Below the pieces are notes generated by a model. That model was not told where the DNA came from. It searched no databases and saw only the letters and a program-made list of their open reading frames with translations. A stretch of 31,094 nt of DNA from JAHDCJ01 sp039028895 (GTDB taxonomy: Bacteria; Bacteroidota; Bacteroidia; Chitinophagales; Saprospiraceae), in assembly GCA_039028895.1 (NCBI GenBank), contig JBCCHF010000056.1, positions 1 through 31,094 of the forward strand, written 5' to 3'. Positions 25,375 to 31,094 of the stretch are shown piece after piece. The translations under genes and the position numbers were made by a program. Positions within the stretch are counted from its first letter, which is position 1; every line of letters starts with the position of its first letter.

Positions 25375-26133
25375 TTAGTGTTTCATCGAGATTAACCGTC
25401 CTAAAAGTGCTTCTTTTTTTTGCCTTGTAACATCAGCCCGAATATTATCCGTCATTACCAGATAACATTCTTTCCTAAAATATTCTACGATATGATTAAG
25501 GTTGACAAGGAACGACTGGTGTGTGCGGAAAAAATCAAACTGGCGGAGCTTATGGTCAAATTCCTTTAATGGTTTACTGATTAGTTTCTTTTCTGAATTG
25601 GTGAGAAAAATCTGGGTGTAATTATTAGAAGCCCGACAAAGGATAATCTCTTCCGGAGACACAAATCTGATACTGTCCTGTGTAGATAATGGAATTTTAG
25701 GAATAATAATTTTTTGTGGATATGCTTCAATATGGATGGTTTCGCTTAAAAGTTTAGGTGGGGAATAGGCTCTGTCAAAAAGCTTAAGCAACAAATGATA
25801 AACTTCTTTTTCCATTAAGGGTTTTCTAAGCACCGCAAAAACATCATTATCACTTGTCGGAGGAAGTGAATCTTCAAACAATAAAACAGTCGTCAAATCT
25901 TGAGATTCGAAAAGATCCTGAATGGTAAAAAATTCAGAAGCAAAAAAAGAGAAGTCCCAAAAAATAATATTAGAGTGCCCCAAAGAGATTTCGTGAAACA
26001 CATGTTCTGGTTTTGAAACTACATTTATATTATGAAAAATCTTGGGAAACTTATTTAGCATTCTGAGTAAAGAGAGACAAGATTTATCTCTTTGACTTAA
26101 TACCAGTGTATTTAGTAATTTTTTCTGGGGCAT
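25375..26133 (-). CDS. LytTR-family DNA-binding regulator with degenerate receiver domain
   Basis: This is a 252-residue protein. The C-terminal LytTR domain (about 150-248) has SPEEIILCRASNNYTQIFL, FFRTHQSFLVNLNHI and a final helix; such domains bind DNA direct repeats. The N-terminal part (1-120) has the layout of a receiver, with D60 (IIFWDF) at the phospho-acceptor position and K104 (LRKPL). The acidic pair after the first strand is replaced (LVLSQRD), so Mg2+ binding and phosphorylation are doubtful. No histidine kinase is nearby. It follows the CHAT gene by 74 bp on the same strand and probably controls one or both convergent operons. Confidence 0.88.
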   Translation of the reverse strand: MPQKKLLNTLVLSQRDKSCLSLLRMLNKFPKIFHNINVVSKPEHVFHEISLGHSNIIFWDFSFFASEFFTIQDLFESQDLTTVLLFEDSLPPTSDNDVFAVLRKPLMEKEVYHLLLKLFDRAYSPPKLLSETIHIEAYPQKIIIPKIPLSTQDSIRFVSPEEIILCRASNNYTQIFLTNSEKKLISKPLKEFDHKLRQFDFFRTHQSFLVNLNHIVEYFRKECYLVMTDNIRADVTRQKKEALLGRLISMKH

Positions 26134-26207
26134 CCTCTTTCCTTTTCTGAATTTGAGAAGAATGATTTGTTTCCCTTATATCAGTGGAAAAAAGAAAAAG
26201 TAAACTT

Positions 26208-29108
26208 CTATCGTGAAAAAAATCGTTTCAGGAGGTAAAAGAGAAGAATTACAGGTAAGATTAACAAAAACCACCAATAAAAAAGCCTCTCTGAATGGCC
26301 AATGGGTGACCCCGAATCTCCTGATAGAACAAAACCGCTCCAGAAATAAGGATGAGCAGCAAAATGGGTTGATTGGATGTTATCCAAATAGTCAATCTTA
26401 GCTTGCCACAATGCTTCATTTTTGGCTTTTCCACTTTTGAGATGGCTGAAAAATCTTACCATCACCTCTTTCGTTTGTTTATCCGGCACTTTCCATAAGC
26501 TAAACACAGTACTTTGGGCACCTGCGGAAAAGAAAGACCTCGAAAGGCTCATGACACCTTCCCCTTTCCTGACTTTACCAAAACCTGTATTACATGCACT
26601 CAGCACAACCAGGTCGGCATTTAGATCAAGGGCATTTAATTCGTATGAGTGAAGATCATCATCCTGTCTACCTGAACTTCCATGAGTAAAAAGTAGCTTT
26701 GACAAACCCGGCGTGTCTATATGAACTATAGAATGCATTGACAATAGCAGTATTTGGTATCCACCAGCAACATTCTTAAACACTTGTTCGTTGGCATCAG
26801 GACCAAAAAATGGTTGGCCATTCATTATGGTACATATGGTGTCCACCTCTGCCTGCGCACCAGGAAGATTATAATTTACATTTGCTCTTTCGATAAATTC
26901 AATATCCCTGCTCCTGAGCGTATCTTTTTCTTTATTATAATCAGGAGCAAACCCTGCAAGTATGGATCGCTTTCCTTTTTTTGAATGATTATCGGTTCCC
27001 CAGTGTAATGCAATTGATGGTGAATAACTTATAATATAACGACGTGCCAGGTAAGGCAGATCAAGATATGAGTTCACGCCATCAGCAGATGATGATACTA
27101 AAACTTCAAAAGGGATTACCCCTAGAAGCCCGTCCGGAATAATCAAAATGTCTGTTACTTCCTCAGGTATCCCGTTCATCACATCGGCAAATACCATCTT
27201 GTACAGATCGTATGACGTCTCTTTAAAATTATGGAGAGCTCCCTGGCTTCCCCTTCTTGCAGGGTCCGAAATTTCATCTCTAAGCCGGGAAATCGCTGAC
27301 CGAAACACTTCGTTCACTTGACTTTTCCCAAGGTGAACTGATTTTCCAGAAAAGACTAAAAAGTACAATTGTTCATCTCCGAGAAAGTAATCAACTACAG
27401 CCTCATTGACTTTAAGTTTTCTCTTTGTTTGTGATAAAGATCGCTCATTCATAATACCGCCACTGTACTGTTCAATGCTTACCTGCAAGTGATCTATTAG
27501 CTCATCTTGTAGCCTATTAAGACTTTTGATGTCAGCAAGAAGCGACCCCGGAATTTCATTTCCGTTTCTTTCCAGTTCGAGTCGTTCTCCTTCTAATTTG
27601 GTAAGGTTTTGATTAATCTGGTAATAGACTTTTCTCAAGCTATCCAATTGATTATTCGTCAGTATCTCACTAACTCCGATTTCCTGAAGCAGGAGAATTG
27701 ACTTACTATCTTCAATCAGGCGGAAAATCCTTTCAGTAATTAAAGATTCATTTGGATAGTCATCTTCAAAAAGTGAGTACAAAAAATCAAGGGCACTTTC
27801 TTTTACCCACCTGTGTTCATCCAGCGCGGTTAATTTCACCCCATTTATTGAATAAAAGCCGATAAGAATCTGCTCTACCACTATCGCAAGGTCAAAAGCA
27901 TTGATGGCTTTTTCTTCAAAACCAGGTTGACCTGAACGATAAAGCTGAGCGTAACTGTTAGCCAATCCACCCAAACACTCGATGAGATTTGGTTCTGCAA
28001 TCAATTGTTTAGGCAGTGGAAGTTCTTGCTCAGAAGAGGTGTATTCGGGGACTAATATGTCCAGTGCTTTTTGGAAGAAAGCTATTGCTTTTGAGGGTCT
28101 TTGAAACTCGTTGTTTAAATCACCTTTGAACATATACATCTGAGCCAGGGCATTAAGATCGGGAGAGACTTCCTGCTTTACAGCGGCTATCGCTTTATTG
28201 AAACAAGAGTCTGCTTCTTCATATTGGCCCTCAACTGTATAGAGGTGACCGTAGTTTTCGTATAGACGAATAAGGTATGTCTCTTTTTCTTCCTCTGCCA
28301 GTGTATGTTCCTGAACGAATTGGTAACAACTTTCATTAAATTCCCATGCGTTTTCAAATTGACCATCGAGGTAATAGGAATAAGCCAGATTAGTTAATAA
28401 CAGAATTTCAATTTCAGGCCATAGCTCATTTAGTGACAGCGCTTCAGAAAAAATTTTTATTGCCTTCTGGTTTTGGGCGGTATTCTGATATACCATACCC
28501 AGGTCATTCAATGCCTTGGCTAGTTCCGGCCAATCTTCATAAGTTTTGAGAAAAAAGATCCGTCTTTTATGGCAATATTCAGCTTCTTCATAATCTCTGA
28601 GGCGATTATAAGCGTTTCCCAGTTCGCCATAAATATATTTGGCGACATAATAATCTTCAGCCTTAAGGCTGTCAACGAAGATGTCTAAGGCATGTTCATA
28701 CTGGTCCTTGATTTCAATTTTTGGGAAGCTTAATTTCTTTTGGGCATACCCCAGAGCAGCATGAGCCCATGCGAGATTTACAAACTCCTGTTTTGAAACA
28801 GGCTTTCGCCAAATATCGAGGAAGATACTTTCATATATTATCAATGCTTCTTCGAGTTGACCTGTATCACGATATCCATGGCCCAGCGTTCTTTTCAAGC
28901 CTAACCAAGGGCCTAGCCCGTCTTCCTGTTTGTAGATTTTTAATGCATTATTGCAATAATAGGTGGCGCTATCGAAATGACCATTTTCTAAATGCAATTT
29001 GGCCTTTTCTTCGTAAGAAAAAGCCAAATCGAGATCTGTACCGGTTACCCGAACCGATAAAACCATTATGCCAATAAAAAGTAAAAGTCGTTTAACTGCC
29101 TGTTGCAA
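26208..29108 (-). CDS. TPR-CHAT (caspase-like) protease with C-terminal membrane anchor
   Basis: This is a 966-residue protein from the proposed TTG start at 29108. That start gives a signal peptide (KRLLLFIGIMVLSV) and lies after GGAGG, overlapping the upstream gene's end by 17 bp. The first ATG at 29066 would lose the signal, and the open frame itself extends to 29255. About eight TPR units fill the first half (for example ALNDLGMVYQNTAQNQKAIKIF). The CHAT domain follows with the His/Cys dyad intact: His792 in LLSMHS and Cys839 in LSACNTG. The last 26 residues form a membrane helix and a basic KRFFSR end. CHAT domains are caspase-like peptidases; the TPRs probably bind a trigger or substrate. 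It lies between a Cys-rich membrane protein and the LytTR regulator. Confidence 0.88.
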   Translation of the reverse strand: MQQAVKRLLLFIGIMVLSVRVTGTDLDLAFSYEEKAKLHLENGHFDSATYYCNNALKIYKQEDGLGPWLGLKRTLGHGYRDTGQLEEALIIYESIFLDIWRKPVSKQEFVNLAWAHAALGYAQKKLSFPKIEIKDQYEHALDIFVDSLKAEDYYVAKYIYGELGNAYNRLRDYEEAEYCHKRRIFFLKTYEDWPELAKALNDLGMVYQNTAQNQKAIKIFSEALSLNELWPEIEILLLTNLAYSYYLDGQFENAWEFNESCYQFVQEHTLAEEEKETYLIRLYENYGHLYTVEGQYEEADSCFNKAIAAVKQEVSPDLNALAQMYMFKGDLNNEFQRPSKAIAFFQKALDILVPEYTSSEQELPLPKQLIAEPNLIECLGGLANSYAQLYRSGQPGFEEKAINAFDLAIVVEQILIGFYSINGVKLTALDEHRWVKESALDFLYSLFEDDYPNESLITERIFRLIEDSKSILLLQEIGVSEILTNNQLDSLRKVYYQINQNLTKLEGERLELERNGNEIPGSLLADIKSLNRLQDELIDHLQVSIEQYSGGIMNERSLSQTKRKLKVNEAVVDYFLGDEQLYFLVFSGKSVHLGKSQVNEVFRSAISRLRDEISDPARRGSQGALHNFKETSYDLYKMVFADVMNGIPEEVTDILIIPDGLLGVIPFEVLVSSSADGVNSYLDLPYLARRYIISYSPSIALHWGTDNHSKKGKRSILAGFAPDYNKEKDTLRSRDIEFIERANVNYNLPGAQAEVDTICTIMNGQPFFGPDANEQVFKNVAGGYQILLLSMHSIVHIDTPGLSKLLFTHGSSGRQDDDLHSYELNALDLNADLVVLSACNTGFGKVRKGEGVMSLSRSFFSAGAQSTVFSLWKVPDKQTKEVMVRFFSHLKSGKAKNEALWQAKIDYLDNIQSTHFAAHPYFWSGFVLSGDSGSPIGHSERLFYWWFLLILPVILLFYLLKRFFSR

Positions 29109-30927
29109 TTCCTCCTGAAGGGTTAGCTGGATTTTTTCTCCGTCTGTTGATAATACGGTACAAAACAAATCCAACGGCAAAAGTTGCCAAAATACCAGCA
29201 ACGATCTGCCAACAAGGCATAACAGGACTAACATCACAGTCTTCACAAGTAACATTTTTGTCAGAGCAATTGGGAATCGGGGTTGTGCTAAATATTGCAG
29301 TCTCCTTTATTTGTGAGCAAACCAGCTCACAATCCGTCTCATGGAAATTAACACAGGCCTCCAGCAAATCAAAATCACCTTTGATTATTGCGCCCCAAAC
29401 ATCTTCATTTGTTTCTGCAGTAAAAATAAATTTATGACAGTTTTCACCAGGCACCTGCCCTTTTTCCTTATAGATCGCATCGTATTCAACACAAAATTCT
29501 GAACGGCTATGTTGGTCGTGGTCATAGATATGGCAGTCCTTTTCCTTATTCGTACAATCTTTGCAGTTGCCACTCGCCGCAGCAGCACACTCTCTGCGAT
29601 CGAAGGCTTTGCCGCTAATGCCGAAACTAGACTTATTCACTATTGGGTTAAAGCAGGAAAACTTGCCCAATGACCGATCTTGTTGCTTGAGATAAATAGT
29701 GGATGACGACGTAGGATACCGTGAAATATTGCAAAATTGCAATTCAAAAGTCAGTTTTAGGTTATCGCTTGTTCCACATTTACAGACATCAATAATCTTC
29801 AGGTAATTAGGGTCTTTGGGTTTACCTGATTTTAGATTTATCGTGTCAGCATCAACATAAAAAAGAGGCATACCATTAGGCTGAATAACACGCAATTTAA
29901 ATGAGGCCGGATCAACATAAGGCGCAATAAATCCGGAATCATCGCTAAAATTACTAGCAGCACACGGATTTGGCTGTTCGCTTACCATTAATGCCAGAAA
30001 TTCATAATCACTATTAGTCGATAAAGATGGATTAGCTTCCAAAAAGTGAAACAATCTTAACTCTTCTATTCCATCAACGTCGTTGTCAATTGAAAAATAG
30101 CTCTCTGGAACGGAGAATTTGAGAGCGTGTTGGAACCCTGTTCCCAGACCCAAATACTTAGAGGCCGGGTCGACAGAAGAGGCTTGTAAAGCAGAAGGCG
30201 AAGAACCAGGAAAGTAGTTTGGGAGGTGAATTTGGGGTTGGTTAACCGACGGATCATTAAAACTTCCACTATAAAACAAAAGGACTTCTTGCTTTATTCC
30301 TGGCACCGGGGTTCTATAATCATCGTCTATTGGATGATAAGCTACAATAAACGAAGATGTTCCTTCCTCTTCAAGGTAACCAAAACTGTGGTCTAGTGCT
30401 ATCCTTTCGCAATCAGTTGTAATATCGTTTACTTCTGGGATTAGTGCCTGACTCTTATTCTGCTGTGAATCATTAATATTGATAAAATCAACCGGATTTG
30501 AACTGCTAATTGGAATTACTGGGCTTGGCATTTCATCAACTGGCTCCCAAAACGGCGGAGGCGTATCAGATTTTCTGCTCGCAAGCAAAGATTCAGATAG
30601 ATATCCTATAGAATTAGAGCCTGAACTTAAGAATGGGTTGGTATCTTGATAAATCAGACCGGTGCTTGGTCTCATTTCACCCGCCCTTAAATAATAATTG
30701 CCGTCACCATACACCAGAAATATCTGGTAATAGGGCGTTCCTAAATAATTTTGAGTACCTGAAAAGGTATTTGGCAATACATTATCAGGAATTTTCACAA
30801 GAGCATCGTTGTTGGTTGCATCTGCTTCAATGGTAATCGCACCTCCTCCTTGAGAGTAAACCACCTCTACAGAAGCATGAATTAAGAACATTGAAATGGC
30901 AAAAAAAGGAAAAATGTAAATTTTCAT
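29092..30927 (-). CDS. Unrecognised cysteine-rich single-pass membrane protein upstream of the CHAT protease
   Basis: This 611-residue protein has no family I recognise. It has a signal peptide (1 to about 26, ending VVYSQ), a long extracytoplasmic region, one membrane helix (about 573-592, WQIVAGILATFAVGFVLY) and a short basic tail (NRRRK). Residues of about 385-572 hold 17 Cys, including a cluster with ASGNCKDCTNKEKDC and a final NVTCEDCDVSPVMPC, suggesting disulfide bonds or metal sites. The first half is rich in Asn, Ser, Pro and aromatic residues, typical of surface beta domains. Its 3' end overlaps the proposed CHAT start, so the two are probably coupled. A sensor or membrane partner of the protease is the simplest reading, unproven. 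Confidence 0.78.
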   Translation of the reverse strand: MKIYIFPFFAISMFLIHASVEVVYSQGGGAITIEADATNNDALVKIPDNVLPNTFSGTQNYLGTPYYQIFLVYGDGNYYLRAGEMRPSTGLIYQDTNPFLSSGSNSIGYLSESLLASRKSDTPPPFWEPVDEMPSPVIPISSSNPVDFININDSQQNKSQALIPEVNDITTDCERIALDHSFGYLEEEGTSSFIVAYHPIDDDYRTPVPGIKQEVLLFYSGSFNDPSVNQPQIHLPNYFPGSSPSALQASSVDPASKYLGLGTGFQHALKFSVPESYFSIDNDVDGIEELRLFHFLEANPSLSTNSDYEFLALMVSEQPNPCAASNFSDDSGFIAPYVDPASFKLRVIQPNGMPLFYVDADTINLKSGKPKDPNYLKIIDVCKCGTSDNLKLTFELQFCNISRYPTSSSTIYLKQQDRSLGKFSCFNPIVNKSSFGISGKAFDRRECAAAASGNCKDCTNKEKDCHIYDHDQHSRSEFCVEYDAIYKEKGQVPGENCHKFIFTAETNEDVWGAIIKGDFDLLEACVNFHETDCELVCSQIKETAIFSTTPIPNCSDKNVTCEDCDVSPVMPCWQIVAGILATFAVGFVLYRIINRRRKNPANPSGGIATGS

Positions 30928-31094
30928 CTTTTGATATTTAGGTTAAAGTTCTGATACATTCTTCTAAATTACCTATTTTTTATGGACTTATTTGCATATA
31001 AAACGTAAAATTTTAGACTTTTTCTCACTTTGGCACGCTAGGTCATTTTTCTTTTTTTTCTTTTCGATCTACGCCTACTGAGCTTGCAACAGAC
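30928..31094. other. AT-rich leader of the CHAT operon, window end
   Basis: This 167-bp stretch upstream of the Cys-rich membrane protein gene contains no supported gene. It is AT-rich and probably holds the minus-strand operon promoter, but I found no exact TAnnTTTG match. Confidence 0.4.

Noticed and set aside
29092..30927. Type IX secretion cargo with C-terminal sorting domain
   Set aside because: The C-terminus is a membrane helix followed by a basic tail, not the beta-rich T9SS sorting domain.

Overview
The window looks like a chromosomal segment of a free-living Bacteroidota bacterium. I base this on a fused CcoN-CcoO oxidase subunit, a SusC/SusD polysaccharide locus, lipoprotein signals of the LxxC type, mostly A-rich start regions rather than Shine-Dalgarno sites, and a TAnnTTTG-type promoter candidate. 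Saprospiria or Cytophagia would fit, but the sequence does not settle the family. No rRNA, tRNA, CRISPR array or insertion sequence was recognised.

Region 1 (1-5170, + strand) is a cbb3 cytochrome oxidase operon: the 3' part of ccoNO, then ccoQ, ccoP, ccoG, ccoH and a TauE/SafE-like membrane protein, closed by an intrinsic terminator at 5126-5167. Region 2 (5287-9065, + strand) holds two overlapping tandem-domain universal stress proteins and a glutamate-cysteine-ligase-like protein fused to two CBS domains. These are probably redox or energy-stress functions.

Region 3 (9066-19477, - strand) reads from right to left: a GH53 endo-beta-1,4-galactanase, SusC, SusD, a SusE/F-like repeat lipoprotein and a terminator, then a separate pair made of a vSGLT-like Na+/galactose symporter and HemJ. 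Together the carbohydrate genes form a coherent beta-1,4-galactan utilisation locus: surface binding and cutting, outer-membrane import, then galactose uptake. Short direct repeats precede susC. Region 4 (19665-22077) contains a decayed TPR gene, a Tat-exported Gfo/Idh/MocA oxidoreductase whose start is preceded directly by a 7-bp tandem repeat, and kptA.

Region 5 (22245-30927) is the least familiar part and the best candidate for an undescribed system. Two operons converge with only 17 bp between them. The + strand operon encodes two proteins with acidic leaders and strongly basic cores, a small hydrophobic/basic protein, a V8-type glutamyl endopeptidase with a 116-residue acidic prosequence, and a lone carboxypeptidase-regulatory-like domain. 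The - strand operon encodes a cysteine-rich single-pass membrane protein, a membrane-anchored TPR-CHAT (caspase-like) protease and a LytTR regulator with a degenerate receiver. My working hypothesis is that the Glu-specific protease removes the acidic leaders to release basic polypeptides, and that the CHAT operon senses or counteracts this. This is inference from composition, motifs and neighbourhood only.
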